Shown here in pieces: positions 1 through 11,330 of a stretch of DNA of 64,000 nt (the first letter of the stretch is position 1; each line of letters begins with the position of its first letter). The position numbers were made by a program, and so were the translations under genes. Source of the stretch: Trifolium pratense (taxonomy: Eukaryota; Streptophyta; Magnoliopsida; Fabales; Fabaceae); contig NC_060062.1 in the NCBI RefSeq assembly GCF_020283565.1, forward strand, positions 6,671,322 through 6,735,321, in the 5' to 3' direction. Below the pieces are notes generated by a model. The model searched no databases. It had not been told where the DNA came from and saw only the letters and a list, made by a program, of their open reading frames with translations.

Positions 1-255
1 GTTCATAATATAAACCGGATACATTGAATTCTCAATGAGTCTAAAAGGTAAATTTTCTACTATATTTAGGACGAAAAGAATAAGGGCTAAGAAGTAATAA
101 TTCAGGAGTGAATACCAATAAATAAAGAAGGACCTCCTTTATCACGGAAAACAGGAAAAGTACTATAAAAAATAAAATAAAATAAAATTGTTAGTTTTAC
201 TGAGATGTGTAAGAAAACCACACTCACCCCGATGTTTTGGACCAACATCTAATGA
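1..255. other. AT-rich flank, no gene seen
   Basis: I see no coding region or clear repeat boundary here. It only forms the left flank of the TRIM element that starts at 261. Confidence 0.5.
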
Positions 256-260
256 CTTGT

Positions 261-677
261 TGTTAGGAGTTCCACATTAAGTATCTCAAAGTGTTTGATG
301 TGGTAATTAAGGTATGAGGCTCTCTCATTTATTAGATTAGTTTTTTGGTTAGGACTCTCCTTATGTGTTTAAATCCTAATAATTGGTGTTTCATTGAGAG
401 CTGAGTCATGGAAAGGGCTACCTATAGGCTGAATTAATGTGTTCCATCGAATACTGATAGGTGAGTGAAGCTGCCGAAAAGGAAAGGGCTATTATCGGGG
501 TCAGTGCCGATAGAGTGAAAGTCATCGTGGACATCGACTCTTAAAAGGGTGTGACAATGTTACGAGTCTCACATCGAGTATGTCAAAGTGTTTTATGTGG
601 TATTTAAACCACGAGACTCTTCCACCTATTGGACTAATCTTTTTGGTTGGACTCTCCTCGTATGTTTAAATCTAATA
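261..677 (+). mobile_element. TRIM (miniature LTR retrotransposon), complete
   Basis: Two related direct repeats of about 120 bp (261-381 and 558-677) both begin TGTTA and end CTAATA. They flank a roughly 175-bp non-coding middle that opens with a primer-site-like TTGGTGTTTCATTGAGAGC. A 5-bp target duplication CTTGT sits at 256-260 and 678-682. The size, LTR-like ends, target duplication and lack of an ORF fit a terminal-repeat retrotransposon in miniature. The two LTRs differ at many positions, so the insertion is old. Diverged relatives lie in intron 2 of the PIP1 gene (30612-30916) and in both palindrome arms. Confidence 0.85.
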
Positions 678-2006
678 CTTGTGTAGTGTGTACTATTGCA
701 CAATAGAACTTAGAAGTGATTTTCACAAATATAAGTTAATTTAACAATAGAGATTAAAATTGTATCAATTTTATCGAGAATGGATATTCTCTCCATTTAA
801 TTTTCCTTATGTTCCACAATTTATTTAATCTCCACCTTTCAATTCTCCTTTTTCTTCTTTTCCTTTTCTCTCTCCACCCAAATCAATGGTTCAAAAACAA
901 ATTTATCCTAAATTAACATGAGAGAATCCACTTCCAATTTTATCTTTTGATCAAATAAAAAATTGTATCTTAAGAACAAAAACGTGCCATTTCATAGCTC
1001 TTTCTAGGCAATAGCTCTCATTAATTAATATAAACAAATAAATTGGCTTTGTGTACTGTCGGTACTCGTTACATGTTGTGCAACATTAGACAATAGAATA
1101 GACATAACTCATAAGCATCGCATTACCATTTTTCTTTTTTTTTTCTTCTTTTTTTTGGGAAATATCGCATTACCATTTTTCGTTTCCATTGGATGAAGCA
1201 ACTAAGGAGATAATCAATTAAAAATAGAAGAAAAATTGAAACACAATTTGAACATGGAGACTCAAGTGTTGGTGAACTAATGTTAGAGTACACTTTCGGT
1301 GAACAAAAATGCTGTAATGATTTCATTTTTTAAGATGATGGATGTTTTTTATACTTTGTTTGTCTTTGCATTAAATTAAATTAAAATAATAAGAAGAAAA
1401 CCTAAGGTTGAATCACCAAATTGTTTAACTAATCACTTATTGATCTTCAATTAGATACTTGGACAACGACTAGAAAAAAAAATATCAGCAACATAATTTA
1501 GAGACTGTGTCAACAAAAAAAAAACATAATTTAGAGACGAAAAATTGAAATATGTCACTATTTCTCTTGTCATGAATTATATATTTTTTCTCAAAAATTC
1601 CGTCACTAATTAATTTATTGTTTTTCGAGTAATGAATATTTTGCATATAGGCTAGTACAACATATAATCTAATTAGCTACACTCCAAGTACAATTTGAGC
1701 TATACATTAATATAATATGTTACCCACTCTCTTTGATATTTTTATGTGCAAAATTTAGTATGTAATTTGTTAAGAGGTAAAATGTTATTAACAGAAAAAT
1801 TGAACTCTTGGCCTTCGATACTTCTTTAATGTCTCGATCCATGATTTGGATTGTCTGTTTTCGCTACTTTACGCAATAGACAACCTCGGTCATTGGAAAA
1901 TAATCAGACAACTTTGATTAATCTATTGCAATTTTTTAAAGGTTTGGTCTCATCTATTAATTTTTTATCCAACAGTTAAAAAATATTATAGCGTTAATGC
2001 AATTAC

Positions 2007-2112
2007 TGGGTAGAATTTTGTTTTCCTCAATCCATACCATTGAGTAGGCATGACAATACCGGGTATAATCTTGTTTTCCTCAATCCATACCATTGAGTAG
2101 GCATGACAATAT
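2007..2112. repeat. Two-copy 53-bp tandem duplication
   Basis: The block containing TTTTCCTCAATCCATACCAT occurs at 2021 and again at 2074, a period of 53 bp with only a few differences. It is a simple local duplication with no coding meaning that I can see. Confidence 0.8.
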
Positions 2113-2849
2113 AACTTAAATTCGCGGGTATTCGCTCGCCCCGCCTGATGGGAAAAACCGAATTGAGTTACATTTTTTATAACCGCGCATATAGTGATTG
2201 CTTTGGGCTTTGACAAGGACAGGCTCCCTCGAAGATCATATGGTGGGGTATCTATAGCTTCTTCATCTTTGTCTTGTATTATGTTTCATTTTCTTTCTTA
2301 CTATATGCACATGTGATGGATGCAATGTGCAACAAAATGAGAGTTACCCCATTTGCTTTAATGAGTGAGACAAGAGAGTGAAGTGTGTGTATGTCCAAAT
2401 TTATATGTCAAAATTCATTATCAATTTGCCCGGTTGTCTTTTAATCTAATAATCTTTTAAATCTTCTATTATTTTGCATATAATATCAGTATTTATTAAA
2501 AATATAACTGTAATATTTCTATATTTTGGTAAAATATAGAAGAGTTTATCCATTATAGATCCTACAAATTAAGTTGTTAGGTGACAAGAGTTGAAAGAGG
2601 AGATCATGAAAGAAAAGAAATTAATTGTGAGCCGCACATTCCATTGGATATTCTATCTACTTGTTTACTATATACACATTTAATAATATATACTTGTTTA
2701 CTATCTACTTGATTAAGACTTGTTAATGAATATACTTGAATGTTTTTGTCAAAAAATGATTACTTGAATTATACGATCACTTAAGCCACCAGTTTGATTT
2801 GATCAAATGGTGGGAGTGAGGGACCATGTGTATTTATATTGAAAAAAAC

Positions 2850-3140
2850 ATTTTTTTAGAGAATTATTTTTCACCCTACTGCATTTCTCATGCGTCCTAC
2901 GAAATTATCAAAATACTTCTGTCAGTTATTTAAGTAGCGGATTCTACATTTAAAATCTTGAAAATTTCATGGTAGGAGATTGTTTTTTTTTCTCAAAAAT
3001 CTCATTTTTACTAGTTCTATACTTAAGTAGCAGATTCTCCGCCATTTAAGTAGCATATATTATAAAAATGAGAAAATTTCATGTTAGGGGGTATTTTTTT
3101 TTCTTCTCAAATTTCACATTTTAAGTAACGGAAGAGTAAA
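2850..3140. mobile_element. Degraded MITE of the CTACTTAAGTAG family
   Basis: The sequence carries several half-degraded copies of a CTACTTAAGTAGCGG-like motif (near 2930, 3025 and 3045) and the phrase TTTTTCACCCTACTGC at its left end. Both resemble better copies at 28131, 28461 and 36553. Boundaries are approximate and no target duplication was identified. Confidence 0.45.
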
Positions 3141-3455
3141 ATTGAAAAAGTAATAATCGTCTTTTTAGGGCTTTGCCTTGTTGGTGTAGGCCTTGGGCCT
3201 GACATATGGCCCATAGGTGAAAATTGCTTTGTTTCTTTCTTCGTATTGCTTCTACTCTCTCAAGAAATTCAATTTTACTCTTAAATTTTTTCTTAAGTTA
3301 TACTTTGAATGTTCCCGAAGTTATTTTTTGAAATCGCTTCAGATCGTAACTTTTAGAGTCCATCTGTGGACCAAAAAATAGCGCTCAATAATATTTTTTG
3401 ACATTCAAACTCAAAGTTAGGCTTATTTTTCACCACCAAAACGTAATTCAATTAC

Positions 3456-3617
3456 TATCAAGCATAATTAGTATTTAATTATTATCATTATTATTTTAGG
3501 ATTTGTATAAAGTCTATAGAGTCAATCACCTTAATTGTTGGAGATATTTGTTCCTTAATTTACTCCAATTAGGTTACTATACTTGTGCATATATACAACT
3601 TTATTCATTCCTTTATA
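3456..3617 (+). repeat. 5' LTR of the Copia element
   Basis: 162 bp, beginning TATCAAGCAT and ending TTCCTTTATA. It is identical to the 3' LTR except for one base. The left target-site copy ATTAC abuts it at 3451-3455. Confidence 0.96.
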
Positions 3618-3626
3618 TGGTATCAG
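3618..3626 (+). promoter_or_regulatory. Primer-binding site of the Copia element
   Basis: TGGTATCAG lies immediately after the 5' LTR. This is the usual Copia minus-strand primer site, complementary to the 3' end of initiator methionine tRNA. The match seems to weaken after these nine bases (TTGG follows). Confidence 0.85.
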
Positions 3627-3703
3627 TTGGTAACGTTCCAGCCCTACCCTGTTAAACCAGAAAACGCCGTTTTTTCTCCGTTTGCCGTAACACTTTGCCT
3701 CCC

Positions 3704-6700
3704 ATGGCTTCCGATGGCTCTCGCTCCATAGCTAACCCCTATGAACCCTCCAAACCCTTTGCGTGTATCACCCTCAGCGGTGTCACCAAGCTTCTCCCTA
3801 CCAATTACCTCAAGTGGAAACTCTAGGTAGAAGCCTTCCTTGATGGTTTTGATCTACTCAAATACACTGATGGATCGTTCCCTGCGCCGACAGCAACGAT
3901 CACCACCACCGCAACGCCTCCGGTAACATCACCAAACCCTGCTTTTCAAACATGGCGTCGCCAGGATCGCCTCATCTATGGTGCCATCCTCACCACTCTT
4001 TCCGACGAGGTGGCCTCCTTGGTGTCCCAGACGAAGACCTCGCACGACCTCTGGGAGCTTCTCAAGAACACCTATGCCAAAGCCTCCCGCAGTCACCTTA
4101 AACAACTCAAGGAACGTCTTCGGATGGCCTCGAAAGGTACTCAATCCATCACGACCTACATGCACTCTCTGAAGCAAACTGCTGATCTCCTCGCCTCTCT
4201 CGGATCTGCTGTCTCCGTCGAGGACATGACCGACCATGTCTTGCGCGGCCTTGATGACGGTTACCGAGCAGTCATTGATGGGGTCAACGCAAGGGACACT
4301 CCAATCACCTTTGATGATCTCCTCGAAAAGCTCCTCATCCAGGAACTCTCTCTTGCTGCTGCTCAACGCCAATCACCTGCTCCTGTTACTGCGCTGCACG
4401 CTCAGGCAAGGTCGACCAACAACAAGCCTCGACCAAGTCAGGCACCTGCACCGACCAACCAACGCCCAGGTGATCGCAAACCATTCCTTGGTCGATGTCA
4501 ATGGTGCAACACCAAGGGACACGTCCTCGCTGACTGCCAACTCTTTCGGACCCAACACCCCAGCGTCCCCGCACCTCCTCGTTCTTCTCCGAGCACCACT
4601 GGCCAGGCCCATGCCCACACCGCTACTGCTGGCGCATCCTCGCCTGGTTTTCTGCTCGACAGTGGAGCAACACATCATGTGACCAACGACCTTACAAATC
4701 TGGCACTTCACCATCCATACACTGGCCCCGACTCCCTCTTCATGGGGAATGGTTCAGGTTTAAACATCTCTCACTCTGGAACACTTTTAATTAATGATTT
4801 ATCCTTGTCTAATGCTCTTTATGTTCCCTCCATGAAACAACAAATCATTTCTGTTTCTCAACTCACCAAACAAACTAACTCTGCCGTTGTTTTCTTACCA
4901 AACTCTTTTTATGTCATGGACTTGCAGACACGCCAAACAACCCATAAAGGCTCATGTGTGAATGGACTTTATCTGTTGCCCACGACCTCACCTTCCGCCC
5001 ACACCGTCCAAGTGGAATCCTCTGCTTCCTGGCATCACAAGCTTGGACACCCTTCAACTTCCATCTTTAAATTTATTCAACATCATTTTTCTTTAGGTTC
5101 AAATAAATTTCCGCAATCAGATTGTAATTCATGCCAAATTAATAAAAGTCATAAACTTCCTTTTCATGAATCTACTCTTACATCTACTTATCCATTAGAA
5201 ATAATTTTTTCTGATGTATGGACTTCCCCTGTTTTATCTATTGATGGTCTTCGTTACTATTGTTTGTTTGTTGATCATTATACTCGCTATATATGGCTAT
5301 ATCCCATGAAACTAAAATCTGATGTGCAATCTATCTTTCCCAAATTTAAAACACTAGTTGAAAACTTCTACCAACACAAAATAAAAGTCCTATACACTGA
5401 CAATGGTGGCGAATACATTGGTCTTCGTTCCTTTCTAAGTACTCATGGCATAAGTCACCACACCACTCCCCCTCATACACCCGAACACAATGGCATCTCT
5501 GAACGGCGGAATCGGCACATTGCCGAAACCGGTCTCTCCCTCCTTCACCACGCTGGCCTTCCCCTCACCTACTGGCCTCACGCCATGACCACTGCAGCCT
5601 ACCTCATTAACCGTCTCCCTACCCCAATCCTCGGGCACCAATCACCTTACTCTAAACTCATCCGCATTAGTCCGGATTATCATAAATTAAAATGTTTTGG
5701 ATGTTTGTGTTTTCCCTGGATTAAACCCTATGCTAACCATAAACTTGCTCCAAAGTCTACTATGTGTGTTTTTGTAGGTTACTCAGCTGATCAACATGCA
5801 TATCTATGCCTCGATCCTTCAACTGGACGGATTTACACCTCTCGCCATGTCAAGTTCGTCGAAACTGAATTCCCCTTCCGTTCACTGGTGGCCCAACCGA
5901 TCACGTCCACGACCTCACAGACTGGTCCACTCCAACTGCCCGTCTTGCCGACCATCGCTCCACCTACTGCGAGCACCAATCCCACATCCCCGGATACCTC
6001 ACTTGTTGAGCCTCCCTCCCCGTCTGGCATTTCCTCCCCGACCACATCCCAATCCTCGTCCTCAAATACAACGAGCAATGAAACGACCAGTAATGACCCC
6101 CCTTCCTCCTTACAGCCAACATTGCTCCCACAACCACAAACGACCTCTCCCCCCACAACGACCACTGAACCCCATGGCGGTGGGATCATCACCCGGTCCA
6201 AAAACAACATCGTCAAACCCATCCACAAACTCAACCTCCATGTCCGTCCCTCATCCCCGATGGAACCTAGTACTATTACCCAAGCCCTTCGTGATCCGGA
6301 CTGGCGTTCCGCCATGTTGGCTGAATTTGATGCCCTACATCGCAACAACACCTGGGAACTCGTTGGTCGTTCCTCTGCTCAAAATTTGGTTGGTTGTAAG
6401 TGGGTCTTTCGCATCAAGAGAAATCCAGATGGGTCCATTGATAGGTACAAGGTTCGATTGGTCGCTAAGGGTTTCCATCAACGCCCTGGTTGTGACTACA
6501 CAGAAACATTTAGCCCCGTCGTCAAACCAGTGACAATTCGGATCATCCTCGCCTTGGCAGTTCGACAAGGATGGTCCGTCCGCCAGCTTGATGTTAACAA
6601 TGCCTTTCTTCAAGGGACGCTCAACGAGGAGGTCTACATGGCTCAACCACCTGGCTTTGTTAACAAAAGCTTCCCTGATCATGTCTGTCGCCTAAAGAAG

Positions 6701-7822
6701 GCGCTCTACGGGTTAAAGCAAGCTCCTCGCGCTTGGTATATGGAACTTCGTGTATTCCTGCTCTCCATTGGCTTCGTCAATTCCACCGCCGATGCTTCTT
6801 TGTTCATTCAGCGGACACCACGCGCGACACTATACTTGCTCGTCTATGTCGACGACATCATTGTTACGGGGAGCTCCTCGACAGAATTGTCTCGTCTCAT
6901 TGCTACACTTGCTGCCCGTTTCTCATTGAAAGATCTTGGCTATCTCAATTATTTCCTGGGTGTTGAAGTCATTCCTTCCGCTGCGGGCATGTTTCTTTCA
7001 CAACGGAAATACATCACTGATCTCCTTCAAAAGTCGGGCATGACAGAAGCTAAACCAGCGTCCACTCCAATAACTGCTACTCCTCCGCTGCTCAAAAACT
7101 CTGGTGATCCCTTGCCCTCCCCGACTGAATACCGAGCACTAGTTGGAAGTCTCCAATACTTGAGTCTTACTCGACCAGACATTGCCTTCGCGACCAACAA
7201 ACTTGCTCAGTTCATGCAGAACCCGAGCACCATGCACTGGTTGGCTCTCAAGCGCCTACTTCGCTATCTGGCCGGCTCTTGCGACAAAGGCATTTTCATC
7301 TCCGCGACTGCTCCCCTGAACTTTCATGCGTACTCAGATGCGGACTGGGCGGGTGACAAAGATGATTACATCTCTACCACTGGTTACCTGCTCTATCTTG
7401 GCGACACCCCCATCTCTTGGAGTTCCCGCAAGCAACGCTCGGTTGCTCGATCATCCACTGAAGCTGAATATAAAGCCTTGGCCGACACGGCCAGTGAACT
7501 CCTTTGGGTACTCTCTTTGTTCACTGAACTTGGTCACACTCCTACAGCTGGTCCTGTCATCTACTGCGACAATCTTGGTGCTACACATCTGAGTGCTAAT
7601 CCTGTCTTCCACTCCAGAATGAAGCACATAGCCTTAGCTTATCACTTTGTCCGTGAAAACGTTCAACGTGGCCGTTTTCGTGTTTCCTTCGTCTCTACCA
7701 ACGACCATCTTGCTGACATTCTCACCAAGCCTCTGCTTCGCCCCCGGTTCGAGTTTCTACTATCCAAGTTGCATCTTTCTTCCAGGTCGCCCAACTTGCG
7801 GGGGGATATCAAGCATAATTAG
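3704..7822 (+). pseudogene. Copia gag-pol polyprotein with one early stop
   Basis: The frame opens at the ATG at 3704 (context CCCATGGCT), 86 bp after the 5' LTR. It is broken once, by TAG at 3824-3826 (codon 41), and then runs open to the TAG at 7820-7822, whose last codons lie inside the 3' LTR. Domains by codon from 3704: gag; CCHC zinc knuckle CQWCNTKGHVLADC (265-278); protease LLDSGATHHV (Asp about 319); integrase zinc region and catalytic core including TDNGGEY (Asp about 566); reverse transcriptase with YVDD (about 1048); RNase H with SDADWAGD and STEAEYKA. Without the stop the frame would be about 1372 codons, typical for Copia. A downstream GTG-led open stretch from 4010 is only the continuation of the same frame. 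With the stop, no intact gag can be made without readthrough, so the copy is probably non-autonomous even though young. Confidence 0.93.
7799..7806 (+). promoter_or_regulatory. Polypurine tract of the Copia element
   Basis: The run GCGGGGGGA directly precedes the TATC start of the 3' LTR. Its position and purine content fit the plus-strand priming site. Confidence 0.75.
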
Positions 7823-7968
7823 TATTTAATTATTATCATTATTATTTTAGGATTTGTATAAAGTCTATAGAGTCAATTACCTTAATTGTTGGAGATATTT
7901 GTTCCTTAATTTACTCCAATTAGGTTACTATACTTGTGCATATATACAACTTTATTCATTCCTTTATA
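7807..7968 (+). repeat. 3' LTR of the Copia element
   Basis: 162 bp matching the 5' LTR with one substitution, followed by the right target-site copy ATTAC at 7969-7973. The last five codons and stop of the polyprotein lie in its first 16 bases. Confidence 0.96.
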
Positions 7969-7973
7969 ATTAC

Positions 7974-8938
7974 TTCCTTTCATCCTCATCAAAGATTTAA
8001 CATTGAACACCACAAGTAAGCGTTTGCATGAATCTTATTTTGTTTATTTTAAAACAACATGAACTTGTTCTTTGATGTCAAATAGATGTAGAAATCCTCG
8101 ATAAGTGATCCTATGTTTGATTTCACACCTTCAAAACGTCAAAAACACACAACATTTTTTTCGCAAGTTTGGTGGTGGAGTGTTGGAGAAGAAGTGAAAG
8201 TACTGCAAGTTGGCTAAAAAGTAGCATTTCGGAAGTTAAAATCCAAAAAAAAAAAAAAAAAATGAAAAAATTTCCTTTGATAAGTAATTTCAGAAGTTAC
8301 GCTCTAAAGTCTAAACTAATCCATGTTATGAGAGCATTAAAGGGGGTTTCAAAAGAAATTTTCCCCATAGATTAATTTTTTTTTTTAACGTTTTCCCCAT
8401 AGATTAATTGTTGCATCTCAAATAGTACAATACAACAACACAAGCCAATTATGAAACAATTGTAGAAAAACTTTATCTCATATACCCCCAATTATATTCC
8501 CACCCGTCCAAAATATGAAATTCTCATAAACACCTTCATTCTAACAAATTAAAATTTGTTTTCCTTTCAAAAATCACATATTAGAATTTCCGTTATTAAA
8601 AGTAATTTCGTTTATTCTAACTAATTTTTATTTTATTTTTAGTGACAGAAAAAAAATCTATCATTAGAATATATGCATTTGTTTTTCGAATATTTATATA
8701 TACTGAATCTTTTAAACATGAGAATTATGATATGAATATTCATACTGAAACTTCGATATTTTTTTTGAAAGATACGGTCGATTCATTTTAGATTTTATGA
8801 TTTTTTTTAAGCAAAATTAATTCTAGTAAAAGAAAAAATTCATCATTATTTTGTTTTTAATATTTAAACCGAATCCTTTGAAAATAAAAATTTTCCGAAA
8901 TTTGGTAGGGTGATGGGGTATGTGGTTTTTGAAAAAAT
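7974..8938. other. AT-rich intergenic DNA
   Basis: No gene recognised. It contains an A17-18 run near 8247 and AT-rich sequence with unsupported short ORFs. Confidence 0.5.
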
Positions 8939-8941
8939 AAT

Positions 8942-9261
8942 GGGTGCGTTTGATTAATAAAACAGCAAGGACTGGACAAAACTGTATATGACAGAACAAG
9001 ATAATACAGAACAAGACAAAACTGTATCGGAGAGATATAGAGTGATAATATTTTTATATTCGAAAATAAAATGGATATTTTTGTATTTTTTATAGTTGTA
9101 CTGTGGACAAAAAGTTGTACTGTGGTTCAATGAGGGACAAAAATTCTTGTTTTTGTATTGTCCCTTGCTACCTAATTTGTTCAGTCCCATAATCAGTTTC
9201 AAATCAAACAGGATACGATAAAATTGTCCAATCCCCTATTTTTTAGCAATCAAACGCACCC
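8942..9261. mobile_element. MITE with GGGTGCGTTTGATT inverted ends
   Basis: A 320-bp non-coding unit starts GGGTGCGTTTGATT and ends with the inverse AATCAAACGCACCC. It is flanked by a 3-bp AAT direct repeat (8939-8941 and 9262-9264). Subterminal GGACAA and TTGTCC stretches also mirror each other. The 3-bp duplication and GGG-type ends resemble PIF/Harbinger MITEs, although AAT is not the canonical TWA target. Confidence 0.8.
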
Positions 9262-9264
9262 AAT

Positions 9265-10049
9265 TGTTTTTAATTTGTTAAAATGAAAGGTGTTTTGGAA
9301 AGTTAATATTTTTGAGAAGTAGGAGTATAATTGGGGGTATGGGAATTCTTTTTCCCAAAAGAAGTTCAAATGACGGGCTTTTGTATTGTTACAATATTAT
9401 GAGTTACGTCTTTTTTCTCGCGCCCCTCGAGTCTCAAATGCATCCTCCGGCCTTCCAATCCTACTCTTTTCGCAACATAAGATGTGAGTGTGTAAATAAC
9501 AAAAACTGTAGAAGAAAAAAAACGTTCGCATCCTAGAATCCGAACATAGTTTGCATTCTAGAATACGAACATTATAAAACCTAATAGTTTTGTATCTCTC
9601 CCCCTTCTTCCGCCCCATATTTTATGAGGTTCACATTCTAGAATGCGAACTATGTTCGAATTTTATGATCCAAACTGGTTTTTCTCAAGTTTTGTACCCC
9701 TTGAATTCGCTGCTTAAAAAACACAGGGGTATTTTTAAAATTTCCGGATGCAAATGAAGACTTCCAGAGCACGCGAGAAATAAATCTCCATAATTTATTG
9801 TATTCTTGATAAACAAACTAACCAAATTTAACACTACTTTGCACTGGTCCAAATAAATTCGATACACCATCAATGAAAAGTTTCAAATTGCACGTATATG
9901 CTAGTGAGATAAAAATTTGACTTGACAAAGAAAACAATTTAACAACAAAAAATTGTTAGTATCTTTGTGGTGATCGAGGAAGATCTTTCAAAAATGTTGT
10001 GCTTGTCTATGAAATATTGGTGTCATATTACTTTGTAATGTTATCTATA
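9265..10049. other. AT-rich intergenic DNA
   Basis: No gene recognised. It holds the three short palindromes at 9524-9650, listed next. Confidence 0.5.
9524..9650. repeat. Three near-identical 22-bp palindromes centred on TCTAGA
   Basis: Three imperfect palindromes lie at 9524-9545, 9549-9570 and 9629-9650. All have a core ATTCTAGAAT (CTAGAAT in the first) flanked by GTTCGC-type and GCGAAC-type arms. The first two are 3 bp apart. They could be the repeated termini of a small foldback element or protein-binding sites; TTCTAGAA also fits a heat-shock-element core. I cannot decide between these. Confidence 0.7.
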
Positions 10050-10335
10050 TATTAAGGTGTTGGCAAATAGACTAAAGAGTATTCTTGATCGATGTATTTC
10101 AGATAATCAATCAAAATTTTGTGTCGGATAATGCTAAAATTGTGCATTATATATGAAATAAAAAATAAGAGGCAAATAAGGTGATTGTCCCTTAAGTTGG
10201 ACATTAGTAAAACTTATTATTGCAGTGACTAAAATTATCTCTAAGGTGTTAGGACAAAGATGAGTTTGTCTGAACAATGGATTTCTTGGATTATAAAAGA
10301 CTATAATGTCATTGTAAATGATAGTGTTGGGGGAT
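10050..10335 (+). pseudogene. LINE reverse transcriptase fragment (5' part)
   Basis: Conceptual translation with frame jumps gives typical plant LINE reverse-transcriptase phrases: VLANRLKSILDRCISDNQS near 10060-10120, a NALxxxxxxxHYM-like phrase, then KMSLSEQWISWI and VIVNDS near 10257-10325. Several stops and frameshifts break it. It appears continuous in origin with the fragment at 11130-11330, with a TIR element inserted between them. Nothing functional remains. Confidence 0.75.
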
Positions 10336-10710
10336 CAATTACTTAGGTTAGGGACTTCGTCAGGGAGATTCTCTTTCTCTCTGTATATATTATTATTTGT
10401 TGAAGTATCATACATGATGAAAGTAGAGATAGTATTCATGGTTTTTTTTTTCCTTTTATCACTAGTTTAATCTGATTTGGGGGTCAGTTCTGTTATCAAG
10501 TGGTTTTAGCCCCATTTCAATCGCAATTGTGAGGGATCGAACTGTGGTCATCTCTTCCAAATTTCTTTTCTTTTCTTACAAGTTAATTATGATGAGGTCC
10601 GAACATATAGAAAATTTTAATGGTTTATGAAGCAACATCATTACAAACTATATATCAATTTCCAAAAGTTTGGAACTTTTTGTAGCAGGAATTTTATAGC
10701 ACGGGTGAGG

Positions 10711-11075
10711 TCTACTCCACCCCTTGATAATTTGGAGATATTTTTGTTGGATATTTTCATATAATAACTTATTTTAAAGTTAATTTATATAAAATTATTA
10801 TTAGTTATTAATATTGTTATTATTGTTAACTGTGTGAGTTATTATTACTTAAGTTGTTGCTTGGTCAAGAGAGTTAGCCGTTCCTATATTAATGTAATAA
10901 TTCTATGTTAGATATTTTTTCAACATATTTATTCAACAATCAATGAGAATAAACTACATAAGTAGATTTGCATGTGATACCTACAAACTAACTTATAACC
11001 AACTTTTATTTGACATGCATATGAATTGTTTTAATTGATTATTGGGTAAATACCCCAAATTATCAAGGGGTAGTT
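10711..11075. mobile_element. TIR element (MITE) inserted in LINE debris
   Basis: CCCCTTGATAATTTGG near 10720 is mirrored by CCAAATTATCAAGGGG near 11055, giving inverted ends of about 20 bp around roughly 330 bp of AT-rich non-coding sequence. No clear target duplication was identified, so the ends are approximate. Confidence 0.7.
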
Positions 11076-11129
11076 TAGAAAAAACCTATTGCAAACACTC
11101 TCGGTGTGCAATTTGTTCTTGGCACATAG

Positions 11130-11330
11130 AGAAGTTGGGACTCCCTTCCATGATCACTCGAAGTAAGAAATATATTTTCATTTTTCTCAAGGACATGGCG
11201 TGGAAGAAGATTAATACGTACTCAGAGTAGTAAGTGTTTATTTAGAGCAAGACATGCAGTGCTCATTAAATCTATCTTGCAATCAATTCAAACATATTTT
11301 ATGAGTATAATTCTTTTCGGTGGGAGTAAG
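11130..11330 (+). pseudogene. LINE reverse transcriptase fragment (3' part)
   Basis: The frame reads LGLPSMITRSKKYIFIFLKD, then WKKINTYS. After a stop it continues as RARHAVLIKSILQSIQTYFMS. This is the well-known LGLPSMIGRSKK...IKSVLQ region near the C-terminal side of plant LINE ORF2. It is broken by a stop near 11229. Confidence 0.8.

Larger units (their letters stand above)
683..3450. other. AT-rich intergenic DNA
   Basis: No convincing gene is visible. ORFs here are short and lack conserved motifs. Within it lie a 53-bp tandem duplication (2007-2112) and a degraded member of the ACTTAAGT palindrome family (about 2850-3140), listed separately. Confidence 0.5.
3456..7968 (+). mobile_element. 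Full-length Ty1/Copia LTR retrotransposon
   Basis: A 4513-bp element bounded by identical-length 162-bp LTRs (3456-3617 and 7807-7968) that differ at one base (C/T in the AGTCAAT[C/T]ACC stretch). It is flanked by a perfect 5-bp target duplication ATTAC (3451-3455 and 7969-7973). A primer-binding site TGGTATCAG, matching the initiator-Met tRNA type, follows the 5' LTR directly. A G-rich polypurine tract precedes the 3' LTR. The internal part is one gag-pol frame in Copia order: gag, protease, integrase, reverse transcriptase, RNase H. The LTR termini are TATC...TATA instead of the usual TG...CA. One LTR difference in 162 bp points to a recent insertion. Confidence 0.97.
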
